From positions 1 to 28,119 of the forward strand of contig JBAYQC010000003.1 of assembly GCA_041677365.1 (NCBI GenBank): a stretch of DNA of 28,119 nucleotides, read 5' to 3'. Positions 8,217 to 16,145 of this stretch are shown one piece after another (position 1 is the stretch's first letter; each line of letters starts with the position of its first letter). The notes under the pieces were generated by a model. It was not told the DNA's origin. It worked only from the letters and a program-made list of their open reading frames with translations, and did not search any database. Position numbers and translations under genes: made by a program. The stretch comes from UBA2289 sp041677365 (lineage in GTDB: Bacteria; Bacillota_I; Bacilli_A; Izemoplasmatales; Hujiaoplasmataceae).

Positions 8217-10118
8217 CTAAATATCCAAATTCTTAACATATTCAGCGTTTTCATTAATGAAAGTTTTACGACTTTCAGTATCGTCACCCATTAACATGGT
8301 AAAAATTAAATCTGCTTCAATAGCATCATCAACAGTTACTTGTAAAAGGGTTCTAGTTTCTGGATCCATTGTTGTTTCCCATAACTGTTCGGGATTCATT
8401 TCACCAAGACCTTTATATCTTTGAATTGATGGTTTTCCATTGAGTTCACTTAATATCTTATCCAAATCTTTTTCTTGATAAGCGTATTGAATGCTTTTAC
8501 CACTTTGAACCTTAAATAGTGGGGGTTGAGCGATATAGACATTACCACTTTCAATAAGCGGTTTTAGATATCTAAACAAGAACGTAAGTAATAAGGTTCT
8601 AATATGTGCACCATCAACATCGGCATCGGTCATAATAATAATTTTCTTATATCGCAAACTTGCAAGATTAAACTCATCACCTATACCAGTTCCAAAAGCC
8701 TGAATCATTGATAAAATTTCTTTGTTCTGCAATGCTCGATCTAAACGTGCTTTTTCAACATTTAATACTTTTCCTCTTAAAGGAAGTATTGCTTGGAATT
8801 CTGAATCTCTGCCTTGTTTAGCTGAACCACCGGCAGAGTCCCCTTCCACGATATATATTTCCGCTTTTTCAGCGTCTTTACTTCGACAATCAGCTAGTTT
8901 CGAAGCGAATCCTAATGAATCTAAAGGTGATTTTCTTCTAGTAGCTTCTCTAGCTTTTTTAGCTGCTATTCTAGCCCTTTGAGCCATTAAAGCTTTTTCT
9001 ATTACCATTCTAGCAGCAGAAGGATTCTCCATTAGATATCTTTCTAATCCTTCGCTCATGATTTGGCCTACAGCTCTTCTAGCATCACTTGATCCTAGTT
9101 TTGATTTTGTTTGACCTTCAAACTGAGGATCTGGATGCTTAATTGAGATTATAGCTACCAAACCTTCTCTGGTATCTTCACCCGCTAATGATTCGTCCTT
9201 TTTAAAGATATTAGCACTTTTACCATAGTTGTTGAGAATTCTAGTTAATGTAGTTTTAAAACCTTCTTCATGAGTTCCACCCTCGGGATTGGTAATATTA
9301 TTTGTGAAAGGATAGATGTTTGAAGCATAACCATCATTATATTGCATTGCGATTTCAACAATAATATTTTCTAATTCGCCTTCGAAATACGCTACTGTAT
9401 CATGAATAGGTTTTTTATCCTGATTTAAGAATGCAACATATTCACTAACACCACCTTGATAGCAGTAGTCCTTGTGAACTATTTTTAACTCATCACGTAA
9501 ATCTGATATAACAAATGAGATGCCTTTATTTAAAAAAGCTAGTTGTTGAATTCGATTACGAAGTGTTTCAAATTCAAAAACCTGAGACTCTTCAAAAATA
9601 ATTGGATCAGGTAAAAATGTAACAATAGTTCCGCTAATATCTGAGTCACCTAAACAGACTAATTCTTTCTTTAAGAACCCGTGATCAAATTCAATCAAGT
9701 ATTTTTTGCTATCCTTATGAATTTCCACTGTCATCCATGAACTTAAAGCATTAACTACAGAAGCTCCAACGCCATGAAGACCACCGGATACTTTGTAAGA
9801 ATTATGGTCAAATTTTCCACCAGCATGCAAAGTAGTATAAACCGTTTCAACAGAAGGACGTCCAGTCTTCGGATGTAAATCTACGGGAATACCCCGACCA
9901 TTGTCAGTAACCTTGATGATATTTCCGGGTAGGATTTCTACTTGAATTCGATCACAAAAACCCGCTAACGCTTCATCAACAGCGTTATCGACAATTTCCC
10001 AGACTAAGTGGTGTAAGCCTCTTGGGCCAGTAGTACCAATGTACATCCCCGGTCGCTTTTTAACAGCTTCTAAACCCTCTAAAATCTGTATATTACTAGA
10101 GTCATATTTATTATCCAT
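8217..10118 (-). CDS. gyrB: DNA gyrase subunit B
   Basis: GyrB provides the ATPase and the TOPRIM metal site of gyrase. The GHKL ATPase domain is complete: EIVDNAVDEALAG contains the catalytic Glu41 and the Mg-binding Asn45, followed by DNGRGIPVD and the GGLHGVGASVVNALS lid. The TOPRIM motifs are EGDSAGGSAKQGRD (about residue 423) and DADVDGAHIRT (about 498). QRYKGLGEMNPEQLWETTM is the classic C-terminal signature. The 633 residues match the shorter Gram-positive form, without the insert found in E. coli. The start overlaps the end of recF by eight bases, and the ribosome site AAGGAGG lies within the last recF codons, so translation is coupled. Confidence 0.97.
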   Translation of the reverse strand: MDNKYDSSNIQILEGLEAVKKRPGMYIGTTGPRGLHHLVWEIVDNAVDEALAGFCDRIQVEILPGNIIKVTDNGRGIPVDLHPKTGRPSVETVYTTLHAGGKFDHNSYKVSGGLHGVGASVVNALSSWMTVEIHKDSKKYLIEFDHGFLKKELVCLGDSDISGTIVTFLPDPIIFEESQVFEFETLRNRIQQLAFLNKGISFVISDLRDELKIVHKDYCYQGGVSEYVAFLNQDKKPIHDTVAYFEGELENIIVEIAMQYNDGYASNIYPFTNNITNPEGGTHEEGFKTTLTRILNNYGKSANIFKKDESLAGEDTREGLVAIISIKHPDPQFEGQTKSKLGSSDARRAVGQIMSEGLERYLMENPSAARMVIEKALMAQRARIAAKKAREATRRKSPLDSLGFASKLADCRSKDAEKAEIYIVEGDSAGGSAKQGRDSEFQAILPLRGKVLNVEKARLDRALQNKEILSMIQAFGTGIGDEFNLASLRYKKIIIMTDADVDGAHIRTLLLTFLFRYLKPLIESGNVYIAQPPLFKVQSGKSIQYAYQEKDLDKILSELNGKPSIQRYKGLGEMNPEQLWETTMDPETRTLLQVTVDDAIEADLIFTMLMGDDTESRKTFINENAEYVKNLDI

Positions 10119-11202
10119 TATATCTGTCCTCCTTGATAGTATGATTTTTTACTTTAAAAATTTTTGAATTATTCAAAAAACTTGAATTTATTTCCTTTAT
10201 ATTTGTCGTGGTAATTATTGATTGCATGTCAGTTGAGTTTAAATATTTTACCAACTGATTTTGCCTTAGATAATCTAATTCCGAAAACACATCATCCAAT
10301 AATATTACAGGTTTAATACTATTTTGGGTAATTAAGATGCTTGATATTGAAAGTATAATCGCCAGAATAATAACCCTTTGCTCACCCTGAGAAGCAAAAT
10401 CTTTTGCTAGTTCATTATCAATAAAAAAATCATAATCATCACGATGGGGTCCAACTGTAGTAGATCGAAACATTAAATCTTTACTATATCGATCTTTAAG
10501 TTCAGCAAGGATATCTTTTTCAATGACAGGATTGTATTTAAAAAATACTTGCTTATCATTAGCAGAAAGATAGTGATGCATCTGAGTTAGTTCTTGATTT
10601 ATAGCATCAACAAATTTTTTTCTTAACCCAATTATAATTTCTGCACTTTTAGCTAATTGTTCTGTATAGATATCTAAGAGCGTAAAATCTTTACTCTTTT
10701 TTTCAGATATTTGTTTTAAAGTCTCATTACGGTTTTTTAAGACTGCTTTGTAATTAGTTAGTTCAATAAGATAATTTCTATCGATTTGTCCAATAATCAT
10801 ATCAATAAAAAAACGGCGATTTTTGGGCGGACCTTTAATTAAATCCATATCTTCTGGTAGAAAAGCTAGTATTTTTACTTTACCCAAGTAATCACTTAGT
10901 TTATCGACTTCAGAATTATTTACAATAATCTTTTTACCTGATTTTGAATTTATGATTTTTACATTAAACTTTTTATCTGCGGTTATATTAGCGTTGATTC
11001 GATTAAACTCATTGTCAACCCTGATAGTAGCTGAATCATTATTTTTATAAGATTTAGCCAAAGCCAAGAAGTAGATTGCTTCTAAAAGATTCGTCTTCCC
11101 ACTTCCGTTGTTGCCAATAAAAAAATTAGTATTCTTTCCTAAAGTAACCTCGCTTTTTTTATAGCCACGATAATTAAATAGACTTATATCGTTAATAATC
11201 AT
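10111..11202 (-). CDS. recF: RecF, recombination mediator SMC-like ATPase
   Basis: RecF works with RecO and RecR to load RecA on gapped DNA. At 363 residues it has the normal length. Walker A is GNNGSGKT (residues 30-37) after the typical FNYRGY start. The ABC-type signature region is in VGPHRDDYDFFIDNE and ASQGEQR, and Walker B with the D-loop is VILLDDVFSELD (about 301-312). The ATG overlaps the yaaA stop as ATGA, and the 3' end overlaps gyrB. This is the second gene of the yaaA-recF-gyrB-gyrA operon. Confidence 0.96.
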   Translation of the reverse strand: MIINDISLFNYRGYKKSEVTLGKNTNFFIGNNGSGKTNLLEAIYFLALAKSYKNNDSATIRVDNEFNRINANITADKKFNVKIINSKSGKKIIVNNSEVDKLSDYLGKVKILAFLPEDMDLIKGPPKNRRFFIDMIIGQIDRNYLIELTNYKAVLKNRNETLKQISEKKSKDFTLLDIYTEQLAKSAEIIIGLRKKFVDAINQELTQMHHYLSANDKQVFFKYNPVIEKDILAELKDRYSKDLMFRSTTVGPHRDDYDFFIDNELAKDFASQGEQRVIILAIILSISSILITQNSIKPVILLDDVFSELDYLRQNQLVKYLNSTDMQSIITTTNIKEINSSFLNNSKIFKVKNHTIKEDRYNG

Positions 11203-11411
11203 TTTTTGACTATCCGATAACGGTTTTCATTTATGGTGATAATATCATCAATAAATAATTTCTTCCCGCGACGATTTTCTATTTCTCCATTTACGAGGAT
11301 AATATTTTCCGACAAAAAGAACTTTACCTCTCCGCCAGAACCGACTAAACTCAAGAACTTAATCAATTGTCCGAGAGTAATAAATTCAGTTTTAATTTTT
11401 ACATTTTCCAT
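11199..11411 (-). CDS. yaaA: YaaA-type S4-domain RNA-binding protein
   Basis: This 70-residue protein is a single S4-like RNA-binding domain (FITLGQLIKFLSLVGSGGE, then FFLSENIILVNGEIENRRG and DIITINENRYRIV), matching the small S4 protein encoded upstream of recF in Bacillus and many other Bacillota. A role in ribosome assembly has been proposed for the family. The start at 11411 follows GGTGAG in the first leader after the operon promoter, and its stop overlaps the recF start. Confidence 0.9.
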   Translation of the reverse strand: MENVKIKTEFITLGQLIKFLSLVGSGGEVKFFLSENIILVNGEIENRRGKKLFIDDIITINENRYRIVKK

Positions 11412-11441
11412 AGTCTCACCATTATTATATTTATATTATAT

Positions 11442-11470
11442 ATTATATAATATAATGGCGTTTTTTTCAA
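11442..11470 (-). promoter_or_regulatory. Promoter of the yaaA-recF-gyrB-gyrA operon
   Basis: Read on the minus strand, TTGAAA (11470-11465), exactly 17 bases and TATAAT (11447-11442) form a near-perfect sigma-A promoter. The leader is only about 25 bases long. Downstream of the -10 box lies a long alternating A/T stretch (11421-11456) with several further TATAAT-like words. Confidence 0.8.
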
Positions 11471-11492
11471 TCTATTTAATGGTTTTAAAGCA

Positions 11493-11518
11493 TTTAAAAA
11501 AGTGCCCTTAGGCACTTT
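11493..11518 (-). terminator. Intrinsic terminator of mfd
   Basis: On the minus strand the stem AAAGTGCC with GGCACTTT (11518-11511 and 11506-11499, four-base loop) is followed by TTTTTT. The stem begins inside the mfd stop codon, so the hairpin partly overlaps the coding end. Confidence 0.85.
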
Positions 11519-14500
11519 AGTAATTTGAAATTTTTTCGAGGAAATCTACCATGGTGTAAAGCCAATGTTTTTGTAAATTTATTGTATCGAGAATTATTTG
11601 AAATTGATTTTTTTCTATCGCAAAACGGAAATCTTTACTAACATCGAGACTACTTTTAAAAATGTTAGCAGCAGCGAAACTTGAAGTCATGTTTTCTGAA
11701 AGGGTTAAGGCTACTTTGGTTTTAGTCTCCTTGATTTTTTCAATCTCAAGTAATCTTGAGTAATGTTCAAATAACTTTTCATAAATATAAATTTCTAATT
11801 CTACATTATAATCACCAAAACGATCAGTAATTTCTGTTAATAATAACTTTACATCAGAAAGCGATTTTACCGAATTAATTTTTTTGTGCATTTCGATTTT
11901 GATAAAATCATCGGATATATAATCTTTGTCAATGAATTTTGAAACATTTGCTTTGATGTTTTTGGTTTTAGTGGGGGCTTCCTTTATGCCTTTAGCTTTA
12001 GTTACTTCTTCTTGAAGTATCTGCATATAGGTGTCAATACCCACTGAATCAATAAATCCACTTTGTTCTTCACCTAATACGTCACCGGCACCGCGAATAG
12101 ATAAATCTCTTAAAGCGATTTTAAAGCCGCTACCTAATTCGGTAAAGTCTTTAATCACCTGTAGTCTTTTATAGGCTTCATCAGTTAATTTTTTTGCTTT
12201 TTGATACATCAAGTAGGCATAAGCAATTCGATTAGATCTACCCACTCTACCTCTAATTTGATATAGCTGTGATAAACCTAACCGATCTGCATCATGAATG
12301 ATGAGTGTGTTTGCATTGGGAATATCTATACCGGTTTCGATGATTGTCGTTGAGATTAAAACATCAACTTCTTTTTCAATAAAATTGTCGATAACTTTTT
12401 CTAAATCATGTTTTCTCAATTGTCCATGAGCGATATCGATTCTAGCTTCAGGAACTAAACTTTTGATTTTATCAGCGATAAAATCAATATTATCTACACG
12501 ATTATATAAGTAAAAGACCTGCCCTTTTCGCGCTAATTCTCTTTCTATCGCATCTCGAAGAATTATTTCATTTCTCTCTAAAACATAGGTTTGTATTGGA
12601 TAACGGTTTTCTGGAGCGGTTTCTAATATCGATAAATTCTTAACTCCCATTATTGCCATATTTAAAGTTCTTGGAATCGGAGTTGCTGATAAAGACAACA
12701 CATCAATATTGACTTTGTATTCTTTTATTCTTTCCTTGTGCATAACGCCAAATCTTTGTTCCTCATCGACAATCAACAGCCCTAAATCTTTAAAAATTAT
12801 ATCTTTGCTTAAAATTCTATGAGTTCCAATTATAATATCAACTTTTCCGTTTTTTAAATCAGATATAGTTTCTTTTTGTTTTTTAGGCGTAATAAAACGG
12901 TTTAACAAAGCAACATTGATACCATAATCTTGCATCCTATTTTTAAAAGTCTCATAATGTTGTTTTGAAAGAACGGTAGTAGGCGCTAGATATGCTACTT
13001 GTTTTTCGTTTAAAACCGCTTTAAAAGCTGCTCTTAATGCGATTTCTGTTTTTCCGAATCCAACATCACCACAAATCAATCTGTCCATTGGTGTCGTTTT
13101 TTTCATATCGTGATAGACTTCTTCAATAGCTTTGAGTTGGTCTTTGGTTTCAATATATTCAAAATCACCAGCGAAATCAGCTTCCATTTTAGGGAAGTCT
13201 TGAAAAGCAAATCCATTAGCTTTTTCTCTAGAAGCATAGAGATTAATCAATTTATCCGCAATTTCTTGAACTTGTTTACGGACTCTTTCTTTAGCTTTTG
13301 ACCAATCTTTTCCTCCTAATTTTGATAGTTTTGGTTTGTAACCTTCACTACCGGAGTACTTATGGATTTGATCGATGGCATCTAAAGTAACATAGAGTTT
13401 ATCTCCGTTTTTGTACTCGATATGGACGTAGTCATTTTGAGTATTGCCAAACTGCATGGTTTTAATTTCTAAAAACTTACCAATTCCATAGTCATAGTGA
13501 ACGACATAATCGCCTGGAGATAAATCATTGATACTTGATAATCTTTGCGAACGTCGGTAAACGGAAATATATTCACCACGTTTTCTAGATATATGTTTCT
13601 TAGTTAAAGCTTGTTCGGTATAAAGCTTGATTGAAAAAGTTCTAGAGATAAAATCAAATACTGAGTTAGAACTAATTAAATAAACCTTACTGTTTACGGC
13701 ATTATTTAATGAATCTATAGAGTACGGTATGTCAAAATTGTCAAGTTGTTTTCTAAAATCATCTAAGGTTTTTTTATTCTCAAAAGCGATAATATTTATA
13801 GATTTATTTAAATCGTTTTTTAACTCTCTAAACAACAAAGTATAGTTATCGTTATAATTAATTACTTCTTCACTGAAGATGGAATAAACATTTTTGAATT
13901 TATTCTTATATGCAAAATCTAAATAATCGACTTTTATACTTGGTTTATTAAGCAAATCATTATAGTCATATAGTAAATTAAAATCTAGTTTGGGATAATC
14001 ATCACTATCCAAATACCATTCTTTAATTTCTTCGATGAGAATTTCGTTCTGTTCGTTAATTCGTTGGTAATCGAGAAAAAACAGCTTTGCATTACTAGCT
14101 AAATCAAATACAGTGTAATATTTATCTGTTAAAAAAGGAATGTATCGATTTAATCGATCTAACTCATCTCTGTTTTTTAATTTAGAAATATCAGTTTCAA
14201 TTTTTTCTAGAGCGCTTTTACTCAATGTTAATGTTTTGGCTCTTTGATAAACATTGTCTACTAACGTTTCTAATTCTTCTTCATTATAAAAAAAGTCAAT
14301 TATAGGAATAATCTGAAATCTCTCTACGGAATTTATCGACATTTGAGTATCGATATCGAACACTTTAATCTTTTCTAGTTCATCCCCAAAAAAATCTAAA
14401 CGATATGGATTTTTTGAGTTGGCTGGGAAGATATCAACGATACCACCACGAATTGAGAAGTCACCAATTTTCTCTACGGTATATTCAAACTTATAACCAT

Positions 14501-14975
14501 ATTCAATAAGTGTTTCTTTTAACTTATTAATATCATAGTTTTCCCCACTAATGATTTCTGTTATTGATTCTTTCCATTTCTCTTTAGAAAGCATCGGCTT
14601 CAACATTCCATAGAGGTTTATTATAATAAGTCTTTTCTTATTGTTTAGGATATTGTTTATTGTATTGATTCTTTCAAGTCGAAACTCAATTGAACTTACT
14701 AATAACTCATTTGTTAAGAATTCATCTTGGGGATAAAAACTGATTTCATCTCTTTTTAAAACCGAACTTAATTTATCATAGAGGAGTTGAGCTTTATAAA
14801 GATTTGGAGTGATAAGAAAAATTGTATTGTTATGGCTATAGAACAAATCCAAAAGCACTAATAGAGCATTCTCTTCATTGGTATTATTAATATAAACTTC
14901 TTCACTTTTTTTATAATGTGAATTAATTGTTTTTAGGGTTGGATCATCTTTAATTAAATCTAAAATTTTTCGCAT
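11517..14975 (-). CDS. mfd: Mfd, transcription-repair coupling factor
   Basis: Mfd is an ATP-driven translocase that removes RNA polymerase stalled at DNA damage and recruits UvrA. The N-terminal UvrB-like module is visible (IGDFSIRGGIVDIFP and YRLDFFGDELEKI). The RNA-polymerase-interacting, CarD-like domain is LSPGDYVVHYDYGIGKF onward (about residues 480-540). The translocase has Walker A GDVGFGKTE (about 635), the DEEQ box IVDEEQRFGV (about 737), SLSATPIPRTL, and a RecG-like motif GRVGRSNRIAYAYL. The TRCF C-terminal domain follows. The frame extends to a TTG at 14981, but AAGGAG lies only two bases before that and eight bases before the ATG at 14975, so I chose the ATG, giving 1152 residues. 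Confidence 0.96.
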   Translation of the reverse strand: MRKILDLIKDDPTLKTINSHYKKSEEVYINNTNEENALLVLLDLFYSHNNTIFLITPNLYKAQLLYDKLSSVLKRDEISFYPQDEFLTNELLVSSIEFRLERINTINNILNNKKRLIIINLYGMLKPMLSKEKWKESITEIISGENYDINKLKETLIEYGYKFEYTVEKIGDFSIRGGIVDIFPANSKNPYRLDFFGDELEKIKVFDIDTQMSINSVERFQIIPIIDFFYNEEELETLVDNVYQRAKTLTLSKSALEKIETDISKLKNRDELDRLNRYIPFLTDKYYTVFDLASNAKLFFLDYQRINEQNEILIEEIKEWYLDSDDYPKLDFNLLYDYNDLLNKPSIKVDYLDFAYKNKFKNVYSIFSEEVINYNDNYTLLFRELKNDLNKSINIIAFENKKTLDDFRKQLDNFDIPYSIDSLNNAVNSKVYLISSNSVFDFISRTFSIKLYTEQALTKKHISRKRGEYISVYRRSQRLSSINDLSPGDYVVHYDYGIGKFLEIKTMQFGNTQNDYVHIEYKNGDKLYVTLDAIDQIHKYSGSEGYKPKLSKLGGKDWSKAKERVRKQVQEIADKLINLYASREKANGFAFQDFPKMEADFAGDFEYIETKDQLKAIEEVYHDMKKTTPMDRLICGDVGFGKTEIALRAAFKAVLNEKQVAYLAPTTVLSKQHYETFKNRMQDYGINVALLNRFITPKKQKETISDLKNGKVDIIIGTHRILSKDIIFKDLGLLIVDEEQRFGVMHKERIKEYKVNIDVLSLSATPIPRTLNMAIMGVKNLSILETAPENRYPIQTYVLERNEIILRDAIERELARKGQVFYLYNRVDNIDFIADKIKSLVPEARIDIAHGQLRKHDLEKVIDNFIEKEVDVLISTTIIETGIDIPNANTLIIHDADRLGLSQLYQIRGRVGRSNRIAYAYLMYQKAKKLTDEAYKRLQVIKDFTELGSGFKIALRDLSIRGAGDVLGEEQSGFIDSVGIDTYMQILQEEVTKAKGIKEAPTKTKNIKANVSKFIDKDYISDDFIKIEMHKKINSVKSLSDVKLLLTEITDRFGDYNVELEIYIYEKLFEHYSRLLEIEKIKETKTKVALTLSENMTSSFAAANIFKSSLDVSKDFRFAIEKNQFQIILDTINLQKHWLYTMVDFLEKISNY

Positions 14976-15001
14976 ATACAAATCTCCTTAAACGTGCTTA
15001 T

Positions 15002-15020
15002 AGCGAGTTGTTAACTCGCT
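15002..15020. other. Perfect hairpin between the SDR gene and mfd
   Basis: AGCGAGTT and AACTCGCT form an eight-pair stem with a three-base loop, in the 53-base gap between the SDR stop and the mfd ribosome site. It has no T run on either strand, so it is not a standard terminator. On the minus strand it is preceded by six C residues and followed 12 bases later by the mfd AAGGAG. It may be an RNA stability or processing element, or a weak terminator. Confidence 0.55.
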
Positions 15021-15034
15021 GGGGGGTTGAATAT

Positions 15035-15781
15035 TTATTTTTTACTTTGGATTTTGTGAGCAATTTTCATTACTAAATGGTTAGGCGTTACTTTTAATAA
15101 TAATTTTAGCAGCTTCATTTTGAAACTTGGAATTACTAGTCCTTTTCTTTTTTTAAGACCAATCATTATTGATTTTACACAATCACTAACATCGATTCCC
15201 TTCATTTTTGGCGAAGCATTAGCGTTTTGATTGAAATTAGTTTTAACGGGACCTGGGCAAACTGTCATAATGTTGATTGGAATTTTTTGTTTTTTTAGCT
15301 CATATCTAAGTGCTTGAGAGTAGGAGTACACATATGCTTTGGTAGCTGCGTAACTTGATAACAATGGTGTGGGCAAGAAAGCGGCCATTGAGCTAACATT
15401 GATTATTTGACCTTTTTCCATTTGTTTTATTGCTGCTTTTGTCAAATAGTGCAAACTCTTGATGTTAAGATCTATCATATTTAACTCTTTATCAACATCC
15501 ACAATGTTTGAATAACCGTAGATTCCGAAACCAGCGTTATTAAAGAAAAGATCAATGTTAAGATTTTTTACATCATCGATTAGAAGTTTACAATTGTCTA
15601 GAATGCTTAAGTCATATACTTTAACTTGGACATCAATGTTGTATTCTATTAAGTTTTTCTTTATTTCTTTAAGACGATTTTCACTTCTTGAAACCAAGAT
15701 TAAATCATAATTTTTTTTGGCTAATTGGAAAGCAAGTTCCTTACCAATACCAGAAGATGCTCCAGTAATAATAGCTAACAT
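15035..15781 (-). CDS. Short-chain dehydrogenase/reductase (SDR)
   Basis: This is a classical SDR of 248 residues: the cofactor motif TGASSGIG (residues 6-13), NNAG (81-84), the catalytic serine in NVSSMAAF (Ser130 or Ser131), and Tyr144 with Lys148 in YAATK. After the catalytic site comes CPGPVKTNFNQ, the usual PGxxxT segment. An arginine (Arg32, in VSRSENRL) after the second strand suggests NADP preference. It looks most like the DltE/YqjQ-like general SDRs that act on lipids or ketones; the substrate cannot be told. The start follows GAGGGTG. It is divergent from the lysine operon and upstream of mfd, with only a hairpin between, so mfd may be co-transcribed with it. Confidence 0.9.
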   Translation of the reverse strand: MLAIITGASSGIGKELAFQLAKKNYDLILVSRSENRLKEIKKNLIEYNIDVQVKVYDLSILDNCKLLIDDVKNLNIDLFFNNAGFGIYGYSNIVDVDKELNMIDLNIKSLHYLTKAAIKQMEKGQIINVSSMAAFLPTPLLSSYAATKAYVYSYSQALRYELKKQKIPINIMTVCPGPVKTNFNQNANASPKMKGIDVSDCVKSIMIGLKKRKGLVIPSFKMKLLKLLLKVTPNHLVMKIAHKIQSKK

Positions 15782-15810
15782 TTAATCACCCTCACTAACT
15801 CTCAAATAAA

Positions 15811-15840
15811 ATTATATCATATTATTATTTTTATTCACAT
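15811..15840 (-). promoter_or_regulatory. Extended -10 promoter of the SDR gene
   Basis: On the minus strand TGATATAAT (15819-15811) is an extended -10 element with a perfect TATAAT. No good -35 is seen at 16-18 bases (the region reads about TGTGAA), which fits extended -10 promoters. It is divergent from the lysine operon promoter, about 70 bases away. Confidence 0.6.
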
Positions 15841-15882
15841 ATCTAAGGTACAAAAACCCTTTAAAATTCCTCTCGATAATTG

Positions 15883-15911
15883 TTGACAACGCTTACATAA
15901 TTAAGTATAAT
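15883..15911 (+). promoter_or_regulatory. Consensus promoter of the lysine-fermentation operon
   Basis: A perfect TTGACA (15883-15888), a 17-base spacer and a perfect TATAAT (15906-15911). Transcription should begin near 15918, giving a leader of about 230 bases that holds the riboswitch. Such a strong promoter fits control exerted mainly by the leader and by a repressor. Confidence 0.92.
15884..15897 (+). promoter_or_regulatory. cre-like catabolite control site over the -35 box
   Basis: TGACAACGCTTACA matches the CcpA operator consensus TGWAANCGNTNWCA at every defined position except the fourth (C for A). It covers the -35 box and half the spacer, a position where a bound protein would block RNA polymerase. 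CcpA itself is not encoded in this window, so the assignment rests on the site alone and on a related site before glmS. Confidence 0.55.
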
Positions 15912-15927
15912 TACTGTGTAATTGAAT

Positions 15928-16100
15928 AGTCACAGAGGAGCAAAGTATTGGTATCAATCTTATAATATTTTATTTGGGCGGATAAAAGATTGAGAAGGAA
16001 TATTTTGCCGAAAGATTGGACTAGCCTATAAGTCTAATTCTTGGTATTTAAGCGCACAGTTTAAATATTGCCATTATCATTAAAATGGAGAGCTGTTATA
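15928..16100 (+). promoter_or_regulatory. Lysine riboswitch aptamer (L box)
   Basis: The leader carries the conserved lysine-aptamer blocks in order: AGAGGAGC, AGTA, GAGAAGG, TTTTGCCGAA, TTGGTATTTAAGCGC, ATTGCC, GGAGAGCTGT. The helices can be drawn by hand: P1 ACAG (15932-15935) with CTGT (16093-16096); P2 TCAATCTT (15954-15961) with AAGATTGA (15986-15993); P3 ATTGGACT (16015-16022) with AGTCTAAT (16031-16038); P4 ATTTAA (16046-16051) with TTAAAT (16061-16066); P5 CCATT (16071-16075) with AATGG (16084-16088). Loop L2 TGGGC (15975-15979) pairs with GCCTA in L3 (16024-16028), the kissing interaction known for this class. The adjacent operon degrades lysine, which matches the ligand. Confidence 0.9.
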
Positions 16101-16126
16101 TTTTTAAAATATAATGGCTTTTTTTA
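16092..16126 (+). terminator. Riboswitch expression platform: intrinsic terminator sharing the P1 strand
   Basis: GCTGTTATATT (16092-16102) pairs with the complementary stretch ending AATGGC (16108-16118), including two G-U pairs, followed by TTTTTTT (16119-16125). Its first bases (GCTGT) are the 3' strand of aptamer helix P1, so P1 and the terminator cannot form together. No separate antiterminator is apparent. The maoC ribosome site (AAAGG, 16134-16138) lies just beyond. Confidence 0.85.
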
Positions 16127-16145
16127 TTATTGAAAGGATGAAAAT

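Noticed and set aside
8722..8982. Open frame of 86 codons on the plus strand
   Set aside because: It lies wholly inside gyrB on the other strand, has no ribosome site and a Ser/Ala-rich composition typical of an antisense shadow of TOPRIM coding DNA.
11233..11511. Open frame of 92 codons on the plus strand
   Set aside because: It is antisense to yaaA and continues through the gyrase operon promoter and the mfd terminator.
14976..14981. TTG start for mfd at 14981
   Set aside because: The ribosome site AAGGAG is only two bases away from the TTG, and eight bases from the ATG at 14975.
15918..16131. T-box or SAM riboswitch as explanation of the long leader
   Set aside because: There is no T-box sequence (the TGGNACC word), no specifier stem, and no SAM-type core; the conserved words and the kissing loop match the lysine class instead.
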